A stretch of 37,297 bases of DNA from NCBI GenBank assembly GCA_025934635.1, contig JAICWX010000055.1:1-37297 (forward strand), written 5' to 3'. Position numbers and translations under genes: made by a program. Of this stretch, positions 1 through 7,375 are shown piece after piece. The notes under the pieces were generated by a model that saw nothing but the letters and a program-made list of their open reading frames with translations, was not told the DNA's origin and made no database searches. Origin of the DNA: Streptosporangiaceae bacterium (GTDB lineage: Bacteria > Actinomycetota > Actinomycetes > Streptosporangiales > Streptosporangiaceae). The stretch's first letter is position 1. Every line of letters begins with the position of its first letter.

Positions 1-1115
1 ACCACGGCGAAGGCGGCCAGCGCGCCGAGCTGCGGCCAGATGCCGGTGATCGACGCGCCGTGCCCGATCAGCTTGGCGAAGGCGTCGGTGCCCCAGGCCT
101 GCGGGGTGACGTGGGCGATCCGCCGCACCGTGGGCGAGAAGACCTCGAGCGGCACCATGCAGCCGCCCAGCGCGCCCAGTCCTATGCCGAGCAGCAGAGA
201 GACGCCGATCGCCTGCTGCTCGTTGCGGAACAGCGTGCCGACGAAGATCCCGGCGCCGGCCGCGGCCAGGATGTACAGGATCACGACGGCGATCACGCCG
301 GCCGGCTGGCCCCAGTGGACGCCGAACAGCAGCGCCGTGCCGAAGATGATCACAAGGGCCTGGACGCAGGCGATCAGCGCCCGGCCGAGGGTCTCCCCCG
401 CGATGACCGTGGCCGGGGACGTCGGGGTGGCGAGCATCCGCCGGGACACGCCGATACGGCGGGTCTCGATCAGGGCAACCGCGCCGGTCAGCGCGGTGAG
501 GAACAGGAACAGCATGAGCTCGCTCGAGGCGGCGATGTCGAACTGGCCGAGCGTGCTGGGAAACAGCGACGTCCCCGCGCTGGCCTGGGTCACCGTGACC
601 GCGGGGACCCGCGGGGCGATCCGGGTGGCCTGCGCCAGGCCGGCGCCGAAGCTGGGGGCGGCGTGGTGCGTGACCGCGAACCGCGCGGCGCCGAGCAGGG
701 CCGACTGCCGGGCCACCGCGCCGCGTACCGTCTCGCCCAGCTGCTGGGAGGACTGCTGCGGCCGGGCCAGGTAGCGCAGTGTGGTGCCACTCCCAGCGCG
801 GACGGCAGCGTCGTAGCCAGGCGGGATGATCACGCCCGCGGCCAGGTCCCCGCGCTCGACCTGGGTGAGCAGGTCCGCCGGGCCGGCCACGGTCACCACC
901 TTCAGCTGCGGGGTCTGCTCGAGCTGGCGCAGCAGCGCGGCCCCGAGCGGCCCGGAACCGCTGTTCACCACGCCGAGCCGCGGGGTGGAGGCGCCGCCGA
1001 AGGTCGCCCCGAGCACCAGGATCAGCACCATCGGGAAGACGAACACGAAGAAGATGTTGGCGCGCGCCCGGAACATGCGGCGCAGGTTGGCCAGCGCGAT
1101 CCAGAGCACCTTCAC
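1..1115 (-). CDS. ABC-2 type transporter permease, second subunit (3' end outside window)
   Basis: This is the membrane subunit of an ABC exporter; substrate unknown (drug or lipid export is usual for this class). The frame is open from a GTG at 1115 to the window edge, about 371 codons, so the C-terminus is missing. An N-terminal hydrophobic helix (about residues 19-40) is followed by a large extracytoplasmic segment (about 45-190) and a block of hydrophobic helices from about 198 on. That is the ABC2_membrane_3 (YhgE/NatB-like) layout. The start lies 2 nt after the stop of the upstream permease, so the two are translationally coupled. It resembles that permease in layout but not closely in sequence, suggesting a heterodimeric pore. 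Family certain, substrate not. Confidence 0.88.
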   Translation of the reverse strand, partial: MKVLWIALANLRRMFRARANIFFVFVFPMVLILVLGATFGGASTPRLGVVNSGSGPLGAALLRQLEQTPQLKVVTVAGPADLLTQVERGDLAAGVIIPPGYDAAVRAGSGTTLRYLARPQQSSQQLGETVRGAVARQSALLGAARFAVTHHAAPSFGAGLAQATRIAPRVPAVTVTQASAGTSLFPSTLGQFDIAASSELMLFLFLTALTGAVALIETRRIGVSRRMLATPTSPATVIAGETLGRALIACVQALVIIFGTALLFGVHWGQPAGVIAVVILYILAAAGAGIFVGTLFRNEQQAIGVSLLLGIGLGALGGCMVPLEVFSPTVRRIAHVTPQAWGTDAFAKLIGHGASITGIWPQLGALAAFAV

Positions 1116-1117
1116 GG

Positions 1118-2293
1118 CTACACCTCCGCCAGCCGCCGGAGGCGGAACAGGGCCAGGCCGCCAGACACCACGGCGAAGCCCAGCATGGCCAGGACCGGCA
1201 CCCAGATCACCGAGAGGCTGCCGCCGCGCAGGTCGCCCAGGCCGCGCAGGAACCAGGCCTGGGGCGCGGCAAAGGTCAGCGTGGACAGTACCCCGGGCGC
1301 CTGGGAAACCGGGAAGAACGTGCCGCCGAGCAGCCCGAGCACGACCGACACCACCGACTGCCAGTTGGCGGCCTGCTCGGCGTTCCTGGCCACGGAAGCG
1401 ATCAGGGACATGATCCCCATGGCCGAGGCGATCGCCGCCACGATGAGGATCGCGACGCCGAGCGGGTTGCCCCAGCCGGCGCCGAACAGCAGCGAGGTCG
1501 CCACCACGAGCACGGCCATGCTGATGACTCCGAGACCGAAGCTGGTCAGCAGCTTGCCGCCGATAATCGAGGCCCGGCTGATCGGGGCGGCCAGCAGCCG
1601 GGCCAGCGTGCCGTCGCTGCGCTCCTCGAGCAGGCTGGTCACGCCGAACTGGACGGTGAAGAACAGGAAGAACACGGCCATCCCGGCGGCGAAGAAGGAC
1701 TTGTTGTCCAGCTGCCTGGTCTGGGCCGAGACGTCGCTGACCGCCACCGGCGTGGCCGCGGCGGCGGCCTGCGCGGCAAGCGCCTGGGTACTGGCGCCGC
1801 TGCCGCCTGGCCCGGCCAGGACGGTGGCGACCGAGAGCCGTACCCGGTTCAGCTCGGCGGCGTAGGCCTCCGTGATGGAACGGGCCACCTCCGCCGCGAT
1901 GGACGCGTCGACGTTGCCGATGACCTGCATCGAGGCGGGCTGGCCGGCCGCGACCCGGGCGGAGAAGCCGGCCGGGATGACGATGACCGCGTCCAGCGTC
2001 CCGTCCGCGGCCAGCGCCCGGGCCCGTCCGGCGCCCGGCTCGGTGCGGATGGTGATCAGCCCGCTGCGGTTCACCGCCGGCAGGACCTGCTGGGTGAACG
2101 CCCGGCTGGCGGAACCGTGATCAGCGTTGACCACGCCTAGTTTGATGACCCCCGAGTCGCCGGAGACCCCGCTGAAGATCACGTTGAAGATGAACGCCAG
2201 GGCGAGCGGGACCACGATGCCTATCAGCAGGGCCGAGCGGTCCCGCAGCCGGGACCGCAGGTCCTTGCCGAAGATGAGCCAGGCGGCGCGCAC
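1118..2293 (-). CDS. ABC-2 type transporter permease, first subunit
   Basis: This 391-residue integral membrane protein starts with GTG. One N-terminal helix (about 20-43) is followed by a long soluble extracytoplasmic region (about 45-190), then five further hydrophobic segments (from about 205, ending near 385). The motif RLLAAPISRASIIGGKLL, the cytoplasmic loop typical of ABC-2 permeases where the ATPase couples, lies near residues 231-248. It sits 28 nt downstream of the ATPase gene and 2 nt upstream of the second permease, so all three form one operon. Export by a two-permease, one-ATPase complex is inferred from the family; the cargo cannot be read from sequence. Confidence 0.92.
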   Translation of the reverse strand: MRAAWLIFGKDLRSRLRDRSALLIGIVVPLALAFIFNVIFSGVSGDSGVIKLGVVNADHGSASRAFTQQVLPAVNRSGLITIRTEPGAGRARALAADGTLDAVIVIPAGFSARVAAGQPASMQVIGNVDASIAAEVARSITEAYAAELNRVRLSVATVLAGPGGSGASTQALAAQAAAAATPVAVSDVSAQTRQLDNKSFFAAGMAVFFLFFTVQFGVTSLLEERSDGTLARLLAAPISRASIIGGKLLTSFGLGVISMAVLVVATSLLFGAGWGNPLGVAILIVAAIASAMGIMSLIASVARNAEQAANWQSVVSVVLGLLGGTFFPVSQAPGVLSTLTFAAPQAWFLRGLGDLRGGSLSVIWVPVLAMLGFAVVSGGLALFRLRRLAEV

Positions 2294-2321
2294 TGGTCAC
2301 CGTCCCCTAGTCACAGTGTTG

Positions 2322-3266
2322 CTAGTCACGCAGGGCCCGGCCGGTCAGGTGCAGGAAGACCGCCTCGAGGTCCGGCTCGGCCACCTCGACGGACCTGACC
2401 GTCACGCCGGTCGCGGTCACCTCGGTCAAGATGGCGGGCAGCTCGCTCCGGGCGTTGTCGACGACCAGGTCGAGGCTCCCGTCGAGCACCCGGGCCTGCC
2501 GGACCCAGGGCCGGGCGGCCAGGTCGTCCGCCGCGGCCGCCAGGTCGCCGGTCGCGGCCAGCCGGACCTGGTCCCCCTCGCCGACCATGCTCACCAGCTC
2601 ATCCCGGCTGCCCTCGGCGATCAGCTGGCCGTGGTCGATGATGCCGATCCGGTCGCACAGCCGTTCGGCCTCTTCCATGTAGTGGGTGGTGTACAGCACG
2701 GCCATCCCGGCGCCGGACAGCCGCTCCACGCCCTCCAGGATCGCGTTCCTGCTCTGCGGGTCGACGCCGACGGTGGGCTCGTCCAGGACCAGCAGCTTGG
2801 GCTGGTGCAGCAGGCCGATGCCGATGTTCAGCCGCCGTTTCATCCCGCCGGAATACTGCTTGACCTGGTCGCCGGCCCGGTCGGCGAGGCCGGTCAGGTC
2901 GAGCACCTCGTCGCTGCGGCTCTTCGCCCGCGCCGTCGTCATGCCGTAGAGCCGGGCGAAGAACATGAGGTTCTCCCGGCCCGACAGGTCGGGGTAGATG
3001 GCCAGGTCCTGGGGCACGTAGCCGAGCGCGCCCTTGGCCCGGACCGAGCGGGTCGTCATCGGCTCCCCGGCCACGGTCACCTCGCCGGCGTCGCGCTCCA
3101 GCAGGCCGACGGCCATCGAGATCGTGGTGGTCTTGCCCGCCCCGTTCGGCCCGAGCAGGCCGTAGGTCTCACCGGGGGCGATGTGGAAGCTGACGTCGTC
3201 CACCGCGACGAGCTTGCCGAAACTGCGCCGCAGGCCGTGGCATTCGAGCACGTGCTGATCGTCCAT
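2322..3266 (-). CDS. ABC transporter ATP-binding protein (DrrA/NatA-like)
   Basis: This 314-residue nucleotide-binding subunit powers the two ABC-2 permeases that follow. Walker A is GPNGAGKT (residues 39-46), the Q-loop lies in GYVPQDLAIYP, the signature is YSGGMKRR, Walker B is LLVLDEPTVGVD, and the switch histidine is in TTHYMEEAE. The C-terminal ~80 residues form the extra domain of DrrA-type ATPases. I chose the ATG at 3266 because a GGAGG lies 7 nt upstream; the open frame extends 16 codons further without a ribosome site. A drug or lipid exporter is the likely role; no cognate regulator lies directly beside it. Confidence 0.95.
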   Translation of the reverse strand: MDDQHVLECHGLRRSFGKLVAVDDVSFHIAPGETYGLLGPNGAGKTTTISMAVGLLERDAGEVTVAGEPMTTRSVRAKGALGYVPQDLAIYPDLSGRENLMFFARLYGMTTARAKSRSDEVLDLTGLADRAGDQVKQYSGGMKRRLNIGIGLLHQPKLLVLDEPTVGVDPQSRNAILEGVERLSGAGMAVLYTTHYMEEAERLCDRIGIIDHGQLIAEGSRDELVSMVGEGDQVRLAATGDLAAAADDLAARPWVRQARVLDGSLDLVVDNARSELPAILTEVTATGVTVRSVEVAEPDLEAVFLHLTGRALRD

Positions 3267-3334
3267 GGGCGCCTCCACTGGGAGAGAAGAGCACACCGGG
3301 GCCCGCGGACGCAAGGTATTAGGCCCGCGGCCGG

Positions 3335-3679
3335 CTAGGTCTCCGGCCGCCGGGGTGGCGGGATGGTCGCGTCGAACAGCACGGTCGAGCCGGCCGGGCG
3401 GGTGACCGCGCCGCTGGTCCGCTCGCGCAGGCGCTCGAGGAACTCACCGTCGCCGAGCGGCACGGTGGCCTCCAGGCGCCGGCTGGCCCGCACCTCGGGC
3501 AGGTCCATGACGGTATCGACCAGGTTCGCGCGACAGCCGGGGGCAAGGTGCCCCGCCGCCGCATGCAGTGAGGTCCGGGCGGTTCCCTCCGGCCCGGCGG
3601 CGGTAGTGACCTCGGCGGCGGCGACCGTCCGGTCTCCGACCCTGATCTCGACGTGACGTGGTGTAAGCGGGAAGGACAT
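3335..3679 (-). CDS. Small conserved actinobacterial protein of unknown function
   Basis: This is a 114-residue soluble protein without signal peptide or membrane helix. I do not recognise a characterised family, although similar short proteins occur in actinomycetes. A central segment (about residues 38-75) has alternating Leu/Asp/Arg typical of an amphipathic helix, and the C-terminus ends in a Pro/Arg tail. The start is the second of two close ATGs: the one at 3679 has AGAGGG about 8 nt upstream, whereas the one at 3685 would have it only 1 nt away. It lies 68 nt upstream of the ABC operon in the same direction and is divergent from the PAP2 gene, so the region around 3686-3826 probably holds both promoters. 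Confidence 0.7.
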   Translation of the reverse strand: MSFPLTPRHVEIRVGDRTVAAAEVTTAAGPEGTARTSLHAAAGHLAPGCRANLVDTVMDLPEVRASRRLEATVPLGDGEFLERLRERTSGAVTRPAGSTVLFDATIPPPRRPET

Positions 3680-3769
3680 AGACATACCCTCTGGAATCGC
3701 GGATTTACGGACCAGCCGCACTGCTGCCATAGGTTGCCTACCGCCCTGCCCGGCCCGCGCCGGGCCGAA

Positions 3770-3785
3770 ACAGGTCTATACCACT
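3770..3785. promoter_or_regulatory. DasR/HutC-type operator candidate (dre-like)
   Basis: The 16 bases ACAGGTCTATACCACT match the Streptomyces DasR-responsive element ACTGGTCTAGACCACT at 14 of 16 positions. The core GGTCTATACC fits the HutC-subfamily GntR pattern GT-N-TA-N-AC and is palindromic. The site lies 41 nt upstream of the PAP2 start and 84 nt upstream of the divergent small gene, where an operator would sit. No GntR regulator or amino-sugar gene lies nearby, so the regulator would act in trans. Binding is inferred from consensus only. Confidence 0.5.
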
Positions 3786-3826
3786 TAATCGGACTAACCG
3801 ACGTCACTGGGGGTGTAGACGTCCGC

Positions 3827-5323
3827 ATGCTGGGCAGTGCGGAGGTCATGTCATCCGCGACCCATGACCGCCCGCGCCGGCCCCTGGCGCCGCTCGTCGC
3901 GGTCACGGTGGCGGCCCTGGTGTTCGCGGTGCTGCTCGTGCTGGTGCGGCTGCAGTGGGCCCCGCTGGAGGCCGCCGATCACGACACCGCGACGGGGCTC
4001 AACGGCCTGGTCGCCGGCCACCCCGCCGCCGTCGCCGTGGTCAAGGCGATCACCTGGCTGGGCAGCAGCGGGGTGGTGTGGACGGTCATCGGGGCGGCGG
4101 CGCTGCTGCTGGCGTTCCGGCGGCGCTGGCGGCTGACGATCTACCTGCTGGTGACCGGCGCGGGCGTGCTGGTACTCGATCCGGTGCTCAAGTCGCTGGT
4201 CGGCCGGCTCCGCCCGGTGGTGGCGCACCCGGTCGCGCACGGCCAGGGCAACAGCTTCCCGAGCGGGCACTCGCTCGGCTCGATCGTCTGCTACGGCGCC
4301 CTGTTCCTGGTCTTCCTGCCCGCGATGCGCGGCCGCTGGCGGCGCGTCTTCACCGCCGGGATCGTCACGCTGATCGCCCTGATCGGGATCAGCCGGATCC
4401 TGCTCGGCGTGCACTACGTCTCCGATGTGCTGGGCGGCTGGTCGCTCGGCGTCGCCTGGCTGGGCGTCACCGCCTTCGCCTTCGAGCTGACCCGCCAGGC
4501 GGCCGGGCAGCCGGTGACCGCCCCGGTCACCGAGGGCCTCGAACCCGAGGCCCGGGCCGACCTATCCCCCACTGAACCGGAGTCCGCGATGGCCAGCAAG
4601 AGCAAGCCAGACAGACATCCCGCCTCGTACTGGGCCCGCATCGCCGCCGGGGTGCTGGTGGCCTGGGTACTGATCGTCGGCGTCATCACCGGCATCGGCA
4701 AGCTGCTGATGCTCAGCAAGCACGGGAACGGCAACATCCTGGGCGACCATACGATCCCGCACTGGTTCGCCGCCCACCGCACGCCCGGCCTGACCAGCTG
4801 GAGCGGTACCTTCAGCACGCTCGGGGCGACCCAGGCGATCCTCATCGTCGGCATCGTCACCTGCGTGGTCTTCCTGGCCGTGACCCGGCGCTGGCGGCCG
4901 GCCGCGTTCGTGGCGGTGGTGATGTTCGGCGAGCTGGGCGCGTTCCTGGCCATCGCGGCGGTGGTCAAGCGGGCCCGGCCGGACGTCAGCCACCTCGACA
5001 CGAACCTGCCCACCTCGGCGTTCCCGTCCGGGCACGAGGCCGCGACGACGTGCCTCTACGTGGCCATCGCGATCCTGGTCATCGGCCACTTCCGCGGCTG
5101 GTGGCGCTGGCTGTTCCTGATCCCCGCGATCGCCATGCCGGTCCTGGTGGCACTGTCCCGCCTGTACCGGGGCGAGCACCACCCGACCGACCTCCTCGCC
5201 AGCCTGCTGTTCGCCGGGCTCTGGCTGACCGCGGCCACGCTCCTGATCAAGCCGAACGATGACCGCGACCGCGCGCACGGTCCCGCGGCGAAGCGGCGGA
5301 GCGAGGTGCCAGCCGGCCGCTAG
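3827..5323 (+). CDS. Membrane PAP2-type phosphatase with two tandem PAP2 domains
   Basis: This 498-residue polytopic membrane protein probably removes phosphate from a lipid phosphate (phosphatidate or undecaprenyl pyrophosphate type) on the outer membrane face. Domain 1 (about 60-220) has all three signature motifs: K122-x6-R129-P130, PSGH at 145-148, and S189-R190-x5-H196-x3-D200. Domain 2 (from about 265) has PSGH and SR-x5-H-x3-D, but the lysine of the first motif is not in place; it has KRARP. That variant fits the common actinobacterial PTS-FPSGH subfamily. A charged linker (about 225-262) joins them. An in-frame ATG at 4589, preceded by GGAG at 6 nt, could also start domain 2 alone. 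The main start could instead be the ATG at 3848. The stop is 10 nt before the SDR gene. Confidence 0.88.
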   Translation: MLGSAEVMSSATHDRPRRPLAPLVAVTVAALVFAVLLVLVRLQWAPLEAADHDTATGLNGLVAGHPAAVAVVKAITWLGSSGVVWTVIGAAALLLAFRRRWRLTIYLLVTGAGVLVLDPVLKSLVGRLRPVVAHPVAHGQGNSFPSGHSLGSIVCYGALFLVFLPAMRGRWRRVFTAGIVTLIALIGISRILLGVHYVSDVLGGWSLGVAWLGVTAFAFELTRQAAGQPVTAPVTEGLEPEARADLSPTEPESAMASKSKPDRHPASYWARIAAGVLVAWVLIVGVITGIGKLLMLSKHGNGNILGDHTIPHWFAAHRTPGLTSWSGTFSTLGATQAILIVGIVTCVVFLAVTRRWRPAAFVAVVMFGELGAFLAIAAVVKRARPDVSHLDTNLPTSAFPSGHEAATTCLYVAIAILVIGHFRGWWRWLFLIPAIAMPVLVALSRLYRGEHHPTDLLASLLFAGLWLTAATLLIKPNDDRDRAHGPAAKRRSEVPAGR

Positions 5324-5333
5324 GGTGAGCGGC

Positions 5334-6146
5334 ATGGCAGCGGATGCGCCGGGGCGGCGGGTGGCCTGGGTGACCGGGGGCAGCCGCGGCGTGGGGCGCG
5401 GGGTGGCGGTGGCCCTCGGGCAGGCCGGCTGGGTGGTGTACGTGACCGCGCGGTCCTCGGCGGCCGGGCGGACCGGGCATCTCCCGGGCACGGTGGAAGA
5501 GACCGCGGCAGCGGTGACCGCGGGCGGCGGGCTCGGGGTCGCGGTGCCGTGCGACCACAGCGACGACGATGCGGTCAGGGCGATGGCCGGCCGTATCGGG
5601 GCCGATCACGGCCGGCTGGACCTCCTGGTCAACAACACGTGGGGCGGCTATGAGCGGCTCAACGCGGGGGCCTGGGAGGAATGGAATGCGCCGTTCTGGG
5701 AGCAGCCGCTCGAGCTGTTCGACGCGATGTTCGGGGGCGGGGTGCGAGCCCACTACGTCGCGACCGCGGTGTCGGCTCCGCTGCTCATCGCGACCCCGGA
5801 CAGCCTGGTGGTGACGGTCTCGGTGGCGGTGCCGGAAACCGATCAGCACACCTTCGGCGCCGCCTACGCGATGGCCAAGACCGCGGATGACCGGCTCGCG
5901 CTGGCCGCCGCGATCCAGCTCGGCCAGCACGGCGTGACCTCGGTCGCGCTGCACCCGGGCTGGGTGCGCACCGAGGGCGTCATGCAGTTCGCGGCGCAGG
6001 TCGACCTGTCCGCCTCGCAGTCGCCGGAAGGCGTCGGGCGGGCGATCGCCGCGCTGGCCGGGGATCCGGAGCTGATGGGCCTGACCGGGCAGGCGCTGAC
6101 GGTGGAGGCCCTGGCCGCACGCTACGGGGTGGACGTGTCGGCGTAA
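5334..6146 (+). CDS. Short-chain dehydrogenase/reductase, DHRS1-like
   Basis: This is a 270-residue NAD(P)-dependent oxidoreductase of the classical SDR fold. The nucleotide-binding glycine motif TGGSRGVG is at 14-21, NN at 100-101, a candidate catalytic Ser at 163, and the YxxxK pair is Y178/K182. The stretch with FWEQP near 121-125 and RAHY near 138-141 matches the DHRS1 subgroup better than ordinary ketoreductases. The ATG at 5334 is 10 nt after the PAP2 stop, so the two are probably cotranscribed. I rejected an upstream in-frame ATG at 5259 that lies inside the PAP2 gene. The 3' end overlaps the convergent TetR gene by 25 bp. The substrate is unknown. Confidence 0.9.
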   Translation: MAADAPGRRVAWVTGGSRGVGRGVAVALGQAGWVVYVTARSSAAGRTGHLPGTVEETAAAVTAGGGLGVAVPCDHSDDDAVRAMAGRIGADHGRLDLLVNNTWGGYERLNAGAWEEWNAPFWEQPLELFDAMFGGGVRAHYVATAVSAPLLIATPDSLVVTVSVAVPETDQHTFGAAYAMAKTADDRLALAAAIQLGQHGVTSVALHPGWVRTEGVMQFAAQVDLSASQSPEGVGRAIAALAGDPELMGLTGQALTVEALAARYGVDVSA

Positions 6147-6796
6147 AGGGTGGTCGTCCAGATGTGCAGCAGGGTGGCGATCAGGGTGTCCTGGTCATCG
6201 AAGGGCGGGGTGCCGGTCGCGGCGAGGTAGTAGAGGCGCTCGCCGAGCCAGGTGAGCGCGCTGGCCAGGGCGGGGATGTCCCGGCCGGCCAGCCGCTGGC
6301 GGGCCCGCGGGTCGGCGCTGATCTGGGCCACGGCGGCGTCGGTGAACGTCTGCATCTGCTCGGTCCACAGCGCCTCCAGGCGCGGGTCGGTGCGCCAGTT
6401 CTCCACGATCGCGCGCAGCACCGGCGCGCTGGCCCGCCACAGCGCGGCCCCGGCGGTGATGCCGGCCCGCAGCGCGGCCGCGGGGTCATCGGGAAACCCT
6501 GATCCGGCCAGCCAGGGCGCGGCGGCGGCGTGCCCGGCGGCCACGGCGCGCCGGACGAGCTCGGCCAGGACGTCGTGCTTGCTGTCGAAGTAGAAGTAGA
6601 AGCTGCCGCGGGAGACCCCGGCCGCGGCCAGGATGTCGCCGACGGCCAGGTCGCCGAACGACTTGCGGGCCAGCAGCCCGGCGGTGGCGGCCAGGACGGC
6701 CTCGCGGAGTTCGCCGCCACCCCGGCCGGCGGCGGACCGGCGCCCGTGCGGCCGAGGCGGCCGAGGCGGCCGCGGGGACCCGGAGGACGTGACCAT
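6122..6796 (-). CDS. TetR/AcrR-family repressor
   Basis: This 224-residue transcriptional regulator has a basic Pro/Arg-rich N-terminal arm (1-25). The TetR helix-turn-helix follows (about 28-75), with the recognition-helix signature GVSRGSFYFYFDSKHDVL. The C-terminal ligand domain is helical, with WRASAPVLRAIVENW and a late aromatic patch; it resembles EthR-like repressors only loosely. It is divergent from the glyoxalase-fold gene with a 34-bp imperfect palindrome in the 63-nt gap, so it very likely represses itself and that gene. Its 3' end overlaps the convergent SDR gene by 25 bp. No strong ribosome site is seen before the ATG. Confidence 0.9.
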   Translation of the reverse strand: MVTSSGSPRPPRPPRPHGRRSAAGRGGGELREAVLAATAGLLARKSFGDLAVGDILAAAGVSRGSFYFYFDSKHDVLAELVRRAVAAGHAAAAPWLAGSGFPDDPAAALRAGITAGAALWRASAPVLRAIVENWRTDPRLEALWTEQMQTFTDAAVAQISADPRARQRLAGRDIPALASALTWLGERLYYLAATGTPPFDDQDTLIATLLHIWTTTLYADTSTP

Positions 6797-6819
6797 GGCG
6801 GGAGCTTACCCACCACGTT

Positions 6820-6853
6820 GTCTATACACACTATCTGGACAGTATGTATAGTC
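6820..6853. promoter_or_regulatory. TetR operator and divergent promoter
   Basis: A 34-bp imperfect palindrome with 26 of 34 symmetric positions fills the gap between the TetR gene and the glyoxalase-fold gene. Its half-site reads G-n-CTATACA-n-ACT-n-TC. A TATAGT at 6847-6852 lies 7 nt before the ATG of the plus gene, and TATAGA occurs in mirror position for the minus gene, so a bound repressor would cover both -10 regions. The assignment is inferred from symmetry and position. Confidence 0.75.
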
Positions 6854-6859
6854 CGGGAT

Positions 6860-7300
6860 ATGAGCTCACTTACCTGTCATCTGGTCACCAGGAACCCCGA
6901 CGCGGCCGCCGCCTGGTACGGCTCGGTGCTCGGCGCGACCGAAACCAGCCGGATCACGCTGCCCGGCGGCCAGGTGCTGACCATCGAGCTGCGGTTCGGC
7001 GACAGCACGGTGGCCATCTCCGACGAGTTCCCGGCCATGGGCGTGGTCTCGCCGCTGACCCTCGGCGGCACCTACGGGGCGCTGCACCTGGCCGTGGCGG
7101 ACGCGGACGCGGTCTGGCAGCGGGCCCTGGCGCAGGGGGCGACCGAGTTCGAGCCGGTGCACGACGCGTTCTGGGGCGAGCGCACCGGGCAGTTCATCGA
7201 CCCGTTCGGGCACCGCTGGGCGGTGGACCAGCACATCAAGGACGTGCCGCACGAGGAGGTCGTGCGGCTGGCGGCCGAGGCGTTCGGCGGCCAGGGATAG
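6860..7300 (+). CDS. VOC/glyoxalase-fold protein (PhnB-like)
   Basis: This 146-residue protein has two beta-alpha-beta-beta-beta modules of the vicinal-oxygen-chelate fold. The first is around HLVTRNPDAAAAWYGSVLGA (residues 7-26), the second around ALHLAVADADAVWQRALAQGA. It ends in the DPFGHRWAVDQH signature common in PhnB-like members. These proteins act as metal-dependent lyases, dioxygenases or antibiotic-binding resistance proteins; which one cannot be told. The likely -10 box TATAGT ends 7 nt before the ATG and there is no ribosome site, so the mRNA is probably leaderless. Control by the divergent TetR repressor is likely. Confidence 0.87.
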   Translation: MSSLTCHLVTRNPDAAAAWYGSVLGATETSRITLPGGQVLTIELRFGDSTVAISDEFPAMGVVSPLTLGGTYGALHLAVADADAVWQRALAQGATEFEPVHDAFWGERTGQFIDPFGHRWAVDQHIKDVPHEEVVRLAAEAFGGQG

Positions 7301-7339
7301 CGGCGGCCGGGCCTAGCCGGGGGCCCGGGTCAGGGTGGG

Positions 7340-7360
7340 CGGGGCGGAGAGCCTGCCCCG
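7340..7360. terminator. Weak hairpin between convergent genes
   Basis: A 6-bp stem (CGGGGC with GCCCCG, 9-nt loop) lies in the 75-nt gap between the convergent VOC and DUF5996 genes. It has no T-run, so at best it is an actinobacterial-style terminator. Low confidence. Confidence 0.3.
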
Positions 7361-7375
7361 TTCGGTAAAAGGTCT

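Noticed and set aside
60..1865. Long open frame on the plus strand opposite the ABC permease genes
   Set aside because: Its translation is Arg/Gly/His-rich without any domain and it is antisense to well-supported permeases; GC-rich DNA leaves such frames open. The same holds for long frames opposite the protease, MFS and pyruvate kinase genes.
4589..5323. Second PAP2 domain annotated only as a separate gene
   Set aside because: The frame is continuous with the first domain and no stop intervenes, so it is described as one gene with a possible internal start.
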